Of a DNA stretch of 7,607 nucleotides, positions 1 to 5,954 are shown piece after piece (within the stretch, counting starts at the first letter, position 1; each line of letters opens with the position of its first letter). Position numbers and translations under genes: made by a program. This stretch comes from Rothia gullae (GTDB lineage Bacteria > Actinomycetota > Actinomycetes > Actinomycetales > Micrococcaceae), in contig NZ_JANCOC010000015.1 of assembly GCF_024294905.1 (NCBI RefSeq), forward strand, positions 1 through 7,607, read 5' to 3'. The notes under the pieces were generated by a model. The model saw only the letters and a list, made by a program, of their open reading frames with translations, did not search any database and was not told the origin of the DNA.

Positions 1-143
1 CGCACCTGCCCAACCCCCCGCGCAATTCCGTCATCGGCGGGGTGGGGTTTATTAAACCGTTCTTCGTATAAGCGTACCGGCGTCCATTTTCCCAATCGCT
101 ACCCCGCTTACCCCCCCCCCCCCCCGCATCCTTATATATAGAC
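1..143. other. Non-coding contig edge with C15 run
   Basis: No convincing coding frame is seen here. The stretch contains an imperfect inverted repeat (about 12-21 with 37-49, followed by TTTATT), which could be a weak plus-strand terminator for a gene lying before the window, and an uninterrupted run of 15 C at 111-125. The C run may be a real slippage-prone tract or a base-calling or assembly artefact; the far end of this contig is clearly artefactual, which makes the second option plausible. Nothing else is recognised. Confidence 0.5.
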
Positions 144-184
144 AAAAATCGACCCCGCACCGGTTCACGGTACGGGGTCGATTT
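144..184 (-). terminator. Intrinsic terminator of fprA
   Basis: A perfect 12-bp inverted repeat (146-157 with 173-184, arms AAATCGACCCCG and CGGGGTCGATTT) continues after one mismatch into a 4-bp inner stem (159-162 with 168-171) and a 5-nt loop. Read on the minus strand the stem runs into TTTTT (complement of 144-148). It begins 27 nt after the fprA stop codon, so it should end that transcript. The plus-strand side has only a short GATTT, so it is mainly a minus-strand terminator. Confidence 0.85.
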
Positions 185-211
185 CCATGCTCTACGTACC
201 CAACATAAGGA

Positions 212-1615
212 TTACTCGCCGCGGGAGATATTGACCATCTCGTCGCGGTCCACAACCTTCACGCGGGCGCGAGGCTCACCGGCTGCATCCTTGGATGCGG
301 CGCCCAGCGCCTTCTCGTGGTCGTCCAGGCGGTGCCAGCCTTCCCAGGTGGTGTACTTGATGCCCTTGGAGTCCAGGTAGGCGCTGAATGCCTCTGCCTC
401 CGGCTCGGGTGCGGTGTAGAGGTTCTCGCGGTCCTCAAGCAGGTGGGTGATGGTCTCAAGCGCGTCAGACTTGGTGGAGCCAATCAGGCCGACGGGGCCG
501 CGCTTGATCCAACCGGATGCGTACAGACCGGGAACGACCTCACCATTCCCATCCACGACGCGACCCTCAACGTTGGTGATGACGCCGCGCTTGTCGTCGT
601 AACCAATTTCGGGCAGTTCGGAACCGAAGTAACCGATCGCACGGTAGACAGCCTGTACGGGGTAGTCCACGTACTCGCCAGTGCCGATAATGCCGCCGTT
701 GCCGTCGAGCTTGTTGCGTTCCATACGCAGGCCCACAACCTTGCCGTCTTCGCCGAGAATCTCGTGCGGGGACTGCAGGAAGTGCAGGTGCAGGCGACGG
801 GATGCGGTCTGCTCGTTGGTCTTCTGGTCTTCCAGCCAGCCGCGCAGGGTCTTCATCATAACCTTGGTCTGCGCGTTCTTCTCCATGGCTTCTTCGGAAG
901 CAGCGTCGAACTGGAAGTCCTCTTCGTACAGGACGATGTCCACATCACGGGAGTGTGCGAGTTCGCGCAGCTCGAGCGGGGTGAACTTCATCTGTGCGGG
1001 GCCGCGGCGACCGAAGACGTGCACGTCGGTCACGGGGGAAGCCTTCAGGCCCTCGTAGACGTTGTCGGGAATTTCGGTGACGAGCAGGTCGTCAGCGTGC
1101 TTGGAGAGGATGCGGGAGACATCCAGGGCAACGTTGCCGTTACCGAGCACTGCAACCTGCTCAGCTTCGAGCGGCCAGGTACGGGGGTAGTCGGGGTGGC
1201 CGTCGTACCAGGAGACGAAGTCTGCTGCGCCGTAGGAGCCGTCCAGGTCGATGCCCTTAATGTTCAGGGGTGCATCAAAAATCGCGCCGGTTGCGAAGAT
1301 GATGGCATCGTAGTGTTCGCGCAGGTCGGCGAGGGTCAGGTCCTTGCCGTATTCGACGTTGCCAAAGAAACGGATGTCACCGCGGTCCAGGACCTTGTGC
1401 AGTGCGGTGATGATGCCCTTGATGCGGGGGTGATCCGGTGCCACACCGTAGCGAATCAGGCCGAAGGGGGCGGGGTAGCGGTCGAAGATGTCGATGGCAA
1501 CCTCGACGGCTCCGGTGCGGACCTCTTCAGACTTGGTGAGGATGTCGGCGGTGTAAATACCGGCGGGACCTGCACCAATAACGGCGACGCGCAGGGGGCG
1601 TGCTGCTTCAGACAC
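212..1615 (-). CDS. fprA: Ferredoxin/flavodoxin--NADP+ reductase, FprA type
   Basis: This is an FAD flavoenzyme of the adrenodoxin-reductase-like family, cytoplasmic, moving electrons between NADPH and ferredoxins (EC 1.18.1.2 class). From the chosen start the protein has 467 residues, close to the roughly 456 of mycobacterial FprA. Visible motifs are the N-terminal FAD dinucleotide fold GAGPAG (14-19), the family signature GLIRYGVAPDHP (52-63), FATG (107-110), the NADP-binding loop GNGNVALDV (158-166), the paired arginines of FGRRGPAQ (R203, R204) that usually contact the NADP 2'-phosphate, and the C-terminal FAD segment GWIKRGPVGLIGSTKSDA (368-385). It lacks the N-terminal 4Fe-4S ferredoxin domain that marks FprB. 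The start is GTG at 1615: AAGGAAG lies 6 nt before it and the recognisable protein begins there. An in-frame ATG at 1687 would add 24 residues unlike any family member. It is monocistronic, with a terminator downstream. The physiological ferredoxin partner is not visible here. Confidence 0.93.
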   Translation of the reverse strand: MSEAARPLRVAVIGAGPAGIYTADILTKSEEVRTGAVEVAIDIFDRYPAPFGLIRYGVAPDHPRIKGIITALHKVLDRGDIRFFGNVEYGKDLTLADLREHYDAIIFATGAIFDAPLNIKGIDLDGSYGAADFVSWYDGHPDYPRTWPLEAEQVAVLGNGNVALDVSRILSKHADDLLVTEIPDNVYEGLKASPVTDVHVFGRRGPAQMKFTPLELRELAHSRDVDIVLYEEDFQFDAASEEAMEKNAQTKVMMKTLRGWLEDQKTNEQTASRRLHLHFLQSPHEILGEDGKVVGLRMERNKLDGNGGIIGTGEYVDYPVQAVYRAIGYFGSELPEIGYDDKRGVITNVEGRVVDGNGEVVPGLYASGWIKRGPVGLIGSTKSDALETITHLLEDRENLYTAPEPEAEAFSAYLDSKGIKYTTWEGWHRLDDHEKALGAASKDAAGEPRARVKVVDRDEMVNISRGE

Positions 1616-1850
1616 GAAAATCTTCCTTTCGAAGTTCACCGTCCGGCGCCCGGTGCGGCGCGAACAGGCGGTGAGCTTAGTGTTCACTTCTTGCCTATTT
1701 TACCGGGGATTGACGGGTGTTCGGGAGCTTATATGTCTTCGCCCACTAAATAGGATAATTTTCTGTCACCTAATCCGGGCGGGGTTACTTAATTCAGGAG
1801 GGGCGGCGCCTCCGACTCCGGGCGCCTCCGCACGCAGCGGGCATAGAAAC
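1616..1850. other. fprA upstream intergenic region
   Basis: This region separates fprA from the DUF2218 gene. The AT-rich part 1690-1765 should hold the minus-strand fprA promoter: possible -10 hexamers on that strand are TAAAAT (1697-1702) and TATAAG near 1727, but neither has a good -35 at normal spacing, so the promoter is not resolved. The 10-bp direct repeat GGCGCCTCCG occurs at 1805-1814 and 1821-1830; its GGCGCC cores can pair, but no T-run follows. No gene is seen on either strand. Confidence 0.4.
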
Positions 1851-1884
1851 TGCCCCGCCCTCCGAGGTGCAGGAGGGCGGGGCA
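1851..1884 (-). terminator. Terminator hairpin after the DUF2218 gene
   Basis: A perfect 13-bp inverted repeat (TGCCCCGCCCTCC at 1851-1863 with its complement at 1872-1884) surrounds an 8-nt loop. It starts 26 nt after the stop codon of the DUF2218 gene. On the minus strand it is followed by GTTTCT, a short T-run, so termination is likely though the U-tract is weak. Confidence 0.75.
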
Positions 1885-1910
1885 GGGTAACGAAGATTAG
1901 AAAGCAGGGA

Positions 1911-2276
1911 CTAGGAGGCGGGTACCGCCTCAAAGGTGACGACCAGTTCCTCGCGTTCACCGAAGCGAACCAGGTGGCGGTCCAGCACATCCGCCAGACC
2001 AGCAGCCAACTCGTCACTTTCGGCGCGCACCTCCATGACGAGGGCACCGTCAGTTTCGCGCAGGTCACCGTAGCCGCGGAAAATGCCGTCGCGGTTGAAG
2101 GTGAGGCGCAGACCATCGGGCAGTTCTGCGGTGCCGAGCTTGCGGCCCATGTGCGAGCCGAGCTGCTTGATGTATCGGGCGGGGCGATCGGTTGCTACGA
2201 TGGCGCGCTGGCGTACCGGCAGGGATTCTGCGGCGGGGTAATTCTCAGCGGTGTTTTCCTGGGGAGTTTCAGTCAC
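1911..2276 (-). CDS. DUF2218 domain protein, probably iron-regulated
   Basis: A small soluble protein of 121 residues with no signal peptide or membrane segment. After a low-complexity acidic N-terminal tail (1-22) it shows the DUF2218 pattern: V-A-T-D (27-30), ARYIKQLGSH (33-42), a central beta-rich part, and the very characteristic HLVRFGEREELVVTF (101-115). The family has no firmly assigned reaction; members in actinobacteria and proteobacteria often lie near siderophore or iron-uptake genes (general knowledge, not checkable here). The start is GTG at 2276 with GAAGGAA 6 nt upstream. It is a single gene with its own terminator downstream and an IdeR/DtxR-like box 109 nt before the start codon, so iron-dependent repression is inferred. 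The RBS region is next to a tandem 17-bp duplication. Family assignment is secure; function is unknown. Confidence 0.88.
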   Translation of the reverse strand: MTETPQENTAENYPAAESLPVRQRAIVATDRPARYIKQLGSHMGRKLGTAELPDGLRLTFNRDGIFRGYGDLRETDGALVMEVRAESDELAAGLADVLDRHLVRFGEREELVVTFEAVPAS

Positions 2277-2286
2277 GGTGGGTTCC

Positions 2287-2320
2287 TTCTCATCTATGCC
2301 GAATTCTCATCTATGCCGAA
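2287..2320 (-). repeat. Tandem 17-bp duplication in the 5' leader
   Basis: Two perfect adjacent copies of a 17-mer, TTCGGCATAGATGAGAA on the minus strand, lie at 2287-2303 and 2304-2320, directly before the ribosome-binding site of the DUF2218 gene. Each copy contains an ATGA. The upstream ATG opens a 6-codon frame whose TGA overlaps the second ATG, and the second opens another 6-codon frame whose TGA overlaps the GTG start of the gene. No good Shine-Dalgarno precedes the first ATG, so translation of these frames is uncertain. Confidence 0.8.
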
Positions 2321-2370
2321 AAAGGCTCACCACACAGAACCTGGCATCCGGCGACACTTGTTTCACCTCG

Positions 2371-2399
2371 AATATAGCAGAAACTTAGGGTTCGCTAAC
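2371..2399 (-). promoter_or_regulatory. Candidate promoter of the DUF2218 gene
   Basis: On the minus strand TATATT (complement of 2371-2376) is a good -10 hexamer. The -35 position (about 2394-2399) falls inside the IdeR/DtxR-like box and has no consensus TTGACA, as is common in actinobacterial promoters. Transcription would begin near 2364, giving a leader of roughly 88 nt. Confidence 0.45.
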
Positions 2400-2403
2400 C
2401 TAA
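2385..2403 (-). promoter_or_regulatory. IdeR/DtxR-type iron box
   Basis: The 19-mer TTAGGGTTCGCTAACCTAA (plus-strand reading) matches the established DtxR/IdeR consensus TTAGGTTAGGCTAACCTAA at 16 of 19 positions; the differences are at positions 6, 8 and 9. It lies just upstream of the TATATT -10 element, overlapping the spacer and -35 zone, the usual place for repression by an Fe(II)-loaded DtxR-family protein. Its only sensible target is the minus-strand DUF2218 gene. The regulator itself is not in the window. Confidence 0.7.
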
Positions 2404-2456
2404 TATGTCATCGTTGTTCGCGCAGGGGCGATAAACAACCACCGTTCTTTACGCGC

Positions 2457-2906
2457 CTACCTCTTGAGCTTAATCTCAGCAGCAGCACCCAAATGTGCCG
2501 AAGTCACCGCATCATTCAAACGTTTAAAATCCGACCGGTCAGTGTACGTAATCGTCAAAACAGCCTTCTGCCCATCGCACAGAAGCGTCTGGGAGAATTC
2601 AACATTCTTCGCAGCCGAACGAATAGCATTAAGCTCTTCAGTCCGCGCAAGAGCTTGCTGTACATCCTCCGGTGAAGAAGCTGTTGCACAGGCTGGTGTA
2701 GTGGTCGAATACTCATTCAGCCATGGCTCAAAAGCCCCGCCCCAGTACAGGCCCAGAAGAGCGCCAACAAACACCACGCAAGATACTAGAACGCCCACCA
2801 TTTTTCGCGGCAGGTGCAGCAATCCGTTTTTTCGAGGGGTGTCGCCTCCTGAATTTTCCGGCACACGATCATACTCATCACGAGCTAGAGGGCTCCTGGC
2901 CGTCAT
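2457..2906 (-). CDS. Single-pass membrane protein, third gene of the ABC operon
   Basis: I do not recognise a named family. The 149-residue protein has a charged, cytoplasmic-looking N-terminal tail (1-34, ending in RK), one hydrophobic segment at about 36-57, and an outside-facing C-terminal domain of about 90 residues. That domain has an alpha-helical stretch around 78-100, a beta-like stretch around 103-122, and two cysteines (C73, C110) that could form a disulfide; C43 sits in the membrane segment. There is no lipobox. The ATG overlaps the TGA of the ATPase gene (ATGA, 2903-2906) and GGAAGGAG stands 8 nt upstream inside the ATPase coding end, so it is translationally coupled. It probably acts with the transporter, for example as an accessory or immunity subunit; that role is inferred only from position and topology. 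Confidence 0.8.
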   Translation of the reverse strand: MTARSPLARDEYDRVPENSGGDTPRKNGLLHLPRKMVGVLVSCVVFVGALLGLYWGGAFEPWLNEYSTTTPACATASSPEDVQQALARTEELNAIRSAAKNVEFSQTLLCDGQKAVLTITYTDRSDFKRLNDAVTSAHLGAAAEIKLKR

Positions 2907-3652
2907 GATTCATTCTCCTTCCGATGAGAATTTACGTTTACATCCGCTAATCCCGAATCGGGAATTCTGGTAGGGCTTTCAAGACGGCATAGCCTATCGC
3001 AGGCGGTCATCATATCTGCATCATGAGTCGCCACGATAACTGTGGCTCCACGCCGAGCAGCAGAGCTCAACAGCTCAACAACCAATGCCCGGTTCTCAGC
3101 ATCGAGACTTGCCGTCGGCTCATCCGCAAAAATGTAGCGCACACCCTTATGGATTGCCCGAGCGATACCGACCCTCTGCTTCTCACCACCACTCAGCAGG
3201 GCAGCCGAAGTACGTTCCTTCCCTTCAAGACCAATGACGTTCAAAAGCTCGCGGCTCTCATCCGTAATACGAGCACGACCAAAGGTCTTACGATCAAGCA
3301 GAATATTCTCGATAACGCTCCATTCCTCAATAATTCCGTAATCCTGAAAAACGAAGGAAGCTTCATCAGCCCAGAACGCAAGACGCTCCTTCTCACGAGC
3401 ACGTTCCATATGCCGACCCCCAATAACAACCTCACCCTCATGAGGCGGCATCAGCAGACCCAACACATTCAAAAGCGTCGTTTTACCGCATCCGCTCGGA
3501 CCCACAATGCCAGTTACTTCCCCCGCATATGCCTCAAAGTGGGGACTCTGGAGAATGGGCTGCCCTTGCGCATACACCACAATATTGCGGGAGGCGATAG
3601 TTACCTCAGGATGTTCCCCATTACTAGAGGGATAAACAGTATTCCTCATCAT
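2903..3652 (-). CDS. ABC transporter ATPase, MacB/bacteriocin-export type
   Basis: A cytoplasmic ATP-binding subunit of 249 residues, complete for this family. Walker A GPSGCGKTT is at 51-59, the Q-loop glutamine at Q103 (FQD), the signature LSGGE at 153-157, Walker B with catalytic glutamate YIFADEPT at 173-180 (E178), the D-loop SLD at 182-184 and the switch histidine at H210. All catalytic residues are intact. It resembles the ATPases paired with FtsX-like permeases (MacB, LolD, and the lactococcin-972 export group). The gene follows the permease after a 6-nt gap. Two ATGs are adjacent at 3652 and 3649; AGGAG overlaps the permease stop region and is 3 nt from the first and 6 nt from the second, so 3649 may be the real start. 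The last codons contain the ribosome-binding site of the next gene. Confidence 0.92.
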   Translation of the reverse strand: MMRNTVYPSSNGEHPEVTIASRNIVVYAQGQPILQSPHFEAYAGEVTGIVGPSGCGKTTLLNVLGLLMPPHEGEVVIGGRHMERAREKERLAFWADEASFVFQDYGIIEEWSVIENILLDRKTFGRARITDESRELLNVIGLEGKERTSAALLSGGEKQRVGIARAIHKGVRYIFADEPTASLDAENRALVVELLSSAARRGATVIVATHDADMMTACDRLCRLESPTRIPDSGLADVNVNSHRKENES

Positions 3653-3658
3653 TCGCTC

Positions 3659-5629
3659 CTATACGTGACGACGGTGAACCGTCGCGGTGAAGATACGGTT
3701 AAAACTCAGTCTCAGCACCAACGCCAGAATAGTGCCGTACAACAGCGGTGCCGCCATCGCGGAAAAGGCGTACTCTGCTCCCTGCACCAGAAGAAGTACC
3801 AACGCCAAAGCAGAGCAAAGGCACACAATGCAGGTTTCCTTCAGAAGGTACCCACTAAAAATTGTTCTGAGAGGCAGACCAGCAGTACGTAAAACAAAAT
3901 CATTACGAGCACGAGCCGCAAGGGTAATGTACGTGTTAATTGCTGTGCCAATAATGAGTGCCGCACAGAGAATTGCTAGGCCCACAAGATGCGCAACATA
4001 CCGGTTACGTTCCAGCTGCGCGATGTAAAGGTGTTCTTCTCCCGCGCGGTCCACAGAAAGTAGGGTCTGTCCAATTTCCTCAGCGTTGTAGGCTGCCCGT
4101 ACAGACGCAGGCTGAGAAACCATGACGTTACCGGTAGTCAAGGCCGCAGAAATAAAGGCAGGTTGTAGATTCTGAGTCGCCGATTCGGTCACCACAAGAA
4201 CAGGCTTTTTATAGTTCAGAAGCCGTGAATCCTGAGAGCTCAAAGCAGGCACCGTTACCCCCGACGAGTTGGTTTTATCCTCCACAGTGAGCAGAGTAAA
4301 TCCTCGATCCTCCCGGTCCTTCTGGTGGAAAGAATACTCTGCACGCAAAGACTGAGATCCAGGGAAGCTGCTATCCTCAACGTTCTTGAACGACAAGCCA
4401 AGACGTTGCTGAAGAAGGTCCACATAGGCGCGGTTCACCATAAGAGCACCATCGTATCCGCTACCCTCCAAACCCTTAACGTTTTCCAACGCATAGGACA
4501 GGAGGACACCGTTCCGTGATTCAAGAGAACCTAAAGCACGCACTGTAGCCTGATCGTAGGAGGCGAGCGCCTGTTCATCCCGTATCGTCGCTTCAGGCAC
4601 GTTCACGCGTAAGGTGTACTGGTCAGAAAGAAGAGACCAGCCAGCTGCCGAATCGCTCCTACCCAAACTCACTTGAGCGCTTGAGACCAGACCCGGAATA
4701 GTGCACGCCACTAAAACCACCACAGCATACTTAGCGATTGCACTCGGAACTGTAAAACGTCGATACGCCGGTTCCCTGCGTCCCACAGCATTAATGCTTG
4801 GCCAAGTCATGAGGTTGATAAGCAGTAGAGCCACCAGCATGAGAACGGTAAACACGGCAAAAATCAGCGCTGTAACTCCCATCAGTTGAGGAAGATGCGC
4901 CACGCCGTACACGAACCCCTCTACGCATCCCATGCACAATGCTGTTACCGCTGCAGGAGGTAGCGCCAGGAGCAGGAGGTCTTGTGCATCCCTTAGCTGC
5001 AGACGCTGCGGGGAGTATCCGTTCAGAAGCAGAATATTCTGAGTTCGCGAACGGACCGACAACCACCCCATGATTGCGGTACAGAAGAGCACAGCCAGGC
5101 AGATAAGGCTCGTCAGAGAGCCCGAAGAAGTAACTGCCCCGTAGACAACACGCACCGGGTTAACGGAGGTAACTTTAACATCCATGCCTTGTTCACGGGC
5201 AAGGTTTTCAAAAGCACGCACAAATTCTTGGCTACCCGCTAGCGCGTATTGGCCGTCAAGCGAAGAATCCCCGAGTGCTCGTGATGGATATTTTTTCCCG
5301 TGCTTATCCGGGTCGAACCAATCTATAGTTTCACCGTCAGAGCTCAGTGAATTCGCCCCAAACACGTAGACGGATCTTCCGTGCCAGAAATCTTCGGGGT
5401 CGGCGACCACCTTGAGTAGCTGGGCGCCATCGGCAGCGTAGCGATCCACCAGGGTATCAAAGTTCTGAATCAGCTCAGACTTAGACTGCTGCGAAGCACG
5501 GAGAGAAATCTGTGCCTGTGCATTGGTACCCAGAGGAGTCTGCGTCTCCAGGACAGAGATGAGGGCGCTACCCAGCAGAAAGGTCAGAACCGTGCACAAT
5601 ACTGCGCACACTCTCAGAGCATTTTTCAT
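3659..5629 (-). CDS. ABC permease, bacteriocin-associated (DUF1430-like), FtsX fold in two halves
   Basis: A 656-residue integral membrane protein. Predicted segments: TM1 5-27, outer domain 28-168, TM2 170-190, TM3 217-243, TM4 250-275; then TM5 298-318, outer domain 320-543, TM6 544-568, TM7 596-616, TM8 622-641. This is a duplicated MacB/FtsX layout, so one chain could supply both halves of the transporter. Each half has the cytoplasmic segment after its second helix that in FtsX-like proteins couples to the ATPase: RSRTQNILLLNGYSPQRL (193-210) and ARARNDFVLRTAGLPLRTI (572-590). Length and layout fit the 'bacteriocin-associated integral membrane protein' group (TIGR01654/DUF1430), first linked to lactococcin 972 loci; this assignment is from memory of the family. 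It is the first gene of the operon. The ATG at 5629 has only a modest GGGGA upstream (about 8 nt). MacB-like extrusion of a peptide or lipid from the outer membrane face is inferred; the substrate is unknown. Confidence 0.82.
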   Translation of the reverse strand: MKNALRVCAVLCTVLTFLLGSALISVLETQTPLGTNAQAQISLRASQQSKSELIQNFDTLVDRYAADGAQLLKVVADPEDFWHGRSVYVFGANSLSSDGETIDWFDPDKHGKKYPSRALGDSSLDGQYALAGSQEFVRAFENLAREQGMDVKVTSVNPVRVVYGAVTSSGSLTSLICLAVLFCTAIMGWLSVRSRTQNILLLNGYSPQRLQLRDAQDLLLLALPPAAVTALCMGCVEGFVYGVAHLPQLMGVTALIFAVFTVLMLVALLLINLMTWPSINAVGRREPAYRRFTVPSAIAKYAVVVLVACTIPGLVSSAQVSLGRSDSAAGWSLLSDQYTLRVNVPEATIRDEQALASYDQATVRALGSLESRNGVLLSYALENVKGLEGSGYDGALMVNRAYVDLLQQRLGLSFKNVEDSSFPGSQSLRAEYSFHQKDREDRGFTLLTVEDKTNSSGVTVPALSSQDSRLLNYKKPVLVVTESATQNLQPAFISAALTTGNVMVSQPASVRAAYNAEEIGQTLLSVDRAGEEHLYIAQLERNRYVAHLVGLAILCAALIIGTAINTYITLAARARNDFVLRTAGLPLRTIFSGYLLKETCIVCLCSALALVLLLVQGAEYAFSAMAAPLLYGTILALVLRLSFNRIFTATVHRRHV

Positions 5630-5785
5630 CGTTGAATCCCCGTCTGTAGCGGGCGGGTATAAAACTTGACCGCCCCAGGCCTGGTGCTAGAAGACTACCA
5701 CCTTCATAACCTAAATGGTATAGATTTTCGAATTATTTAGATTCATGACATATATTTTTTTACTAGTCAGAGGATTTTAGAGTTT
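5630..5785. promoter_or_regulatory. Divergent promoter region between the ABC operon and the purine permease
   Basis: This AT-rich stretch has no gene on either strand. For the minus-strand ABC operon, TTATAC (complement of 5657-5662) is a possible -10 but no -35 is recognisable. It lies inside an inverted repeat GGGCGG (5651-5656) / CCGCCC (5670-5675), which could be an operator. A 10-bp palindrome CCAGGCCTGG is at 5675-5684. For the plus strand, TTGACC (5666-5671) with TAGAAG 16 nt on, or TATATT (5751-5756), are candidate elements. None is strong enough to call with confidence. TAACCTAA at 5707-5714 equals one half of the iron box at 2385-2403 but lacks the second half. Confidence 0.35.
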
Positions 5786-5875
5786 TTACCGTACCTTATC
5801 AGGCTTCCTGAACAAAAGCTGGGAATTTGCTGGATTAACGCTTAGAGAAACTTTAACCGTAGAATATTTCGGTAA
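5786..5875 (+). promoter_or_regulatory. Possible structured leader RNA (unclassified)
   Basis: UUACCG (5786-5791) can pair with CGGUAA (5870-5875), closing a domain of about 90 nt that contains the hairpin UCAGG-CUU-CCUGA (5799-5811) and a stem UUAGAG-AAA-CUUUAA with one G-U pair (5843-5857 region). The same CGGU (5870-5873) can instead pair with ACCG at 5856-5859, giving two exclusive folds. Placed just before an intrinsic terminator and a purine permease, this looks like a regulatory aptamer or attenuator. I do not see the conserved core of the classical purine riboswitch. Individual stems are short and may be chance. Confidence 0.35.
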
Positions 5876-5880
5876 CAACA

Positions 5881-5920
5881 GTGTCACCTCCCCCAACACA
5901 CCGGGAAGTGGCACTTTTTT
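5881..5920 (+). terminator. Intrinsic terminator/attenuator in the leader of the purine permease
   Basis: GTGTCAC (5881-5887) pairs with GTGGCAC (5908-5914), 7 bp with one G-U; after one mismatch TCCC (5889-5892) pairs with GGGA (5903-5906) around a 10-nt loop. TTTTTT follows immediately (5915-5920). It is oriented with the downstream permease gene and ends 34 nt before its first ATG. No gene that it could terminate is visible upstream on this strand, and no AT-rich promoter lies between it and the permease, so attenuation of the permease transcript is the simplest reading. Confidence 0.75.
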
Positions 5921-5954
5921 ATGCGGGCTCGGAACCCCGAGTCACGCCCCGACT

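Noticed and set aside
317..1753. Long plus-strand frame (478 codons) opposite fprA
   Set aside because: The minus-strand frame carries every FprA motif in order with a good ribosome-binding site. The opposite frame is a valine- and glycine-rich mirror with no recognisable domain.
1769..1787. TTAGGT half-site upstream of fprA, considered as a second iron box
   Set aside because: Only one half matches; the expected complementary half is absent, so it is not called as an IdeR/DtxR site.
2413..2439. Stem GTTGTT/AACAAC after the third ABC-operon gene, considered as a terminator
   Set aside because: The stem is short with a large or bulged loop and no T-run follows on the minus strand. The operon's end is therefore not defined by a visible intrinsic terminator.
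1653..2675. Plus-strand frame of 340 codons across the DUF2218 region
   Set aside because: It runs through two regulatory regions and a terminator hairpin, has no domain, and is antisense to the recognisable DUF2218 gene.
3023..3892. Plus-strand frame of 289 codons opposite the ABC ATPase
   Set aside because: It is antisense to an ATPase with all catalytic motifs intact and has low-complexity composition with no signal or domain.
5740..5880. Classical purine riboswitch before the permease
   Set aside because: The conserved junction and loop elements of the known purine aptamer could not be found by eye, so only an unclassified leader is reported.
5793..5918. Minus-strand GTG frame of about 41 codons before the ABC permease, considered as the missing bacteriocin precursor
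   Set aside because: It has no signal peptide, no lactococcin-972-like C-terminal features and no properly spaced Shine-Dalgarno, and it is antisense to the attenuator hairpin. It is probably chance.
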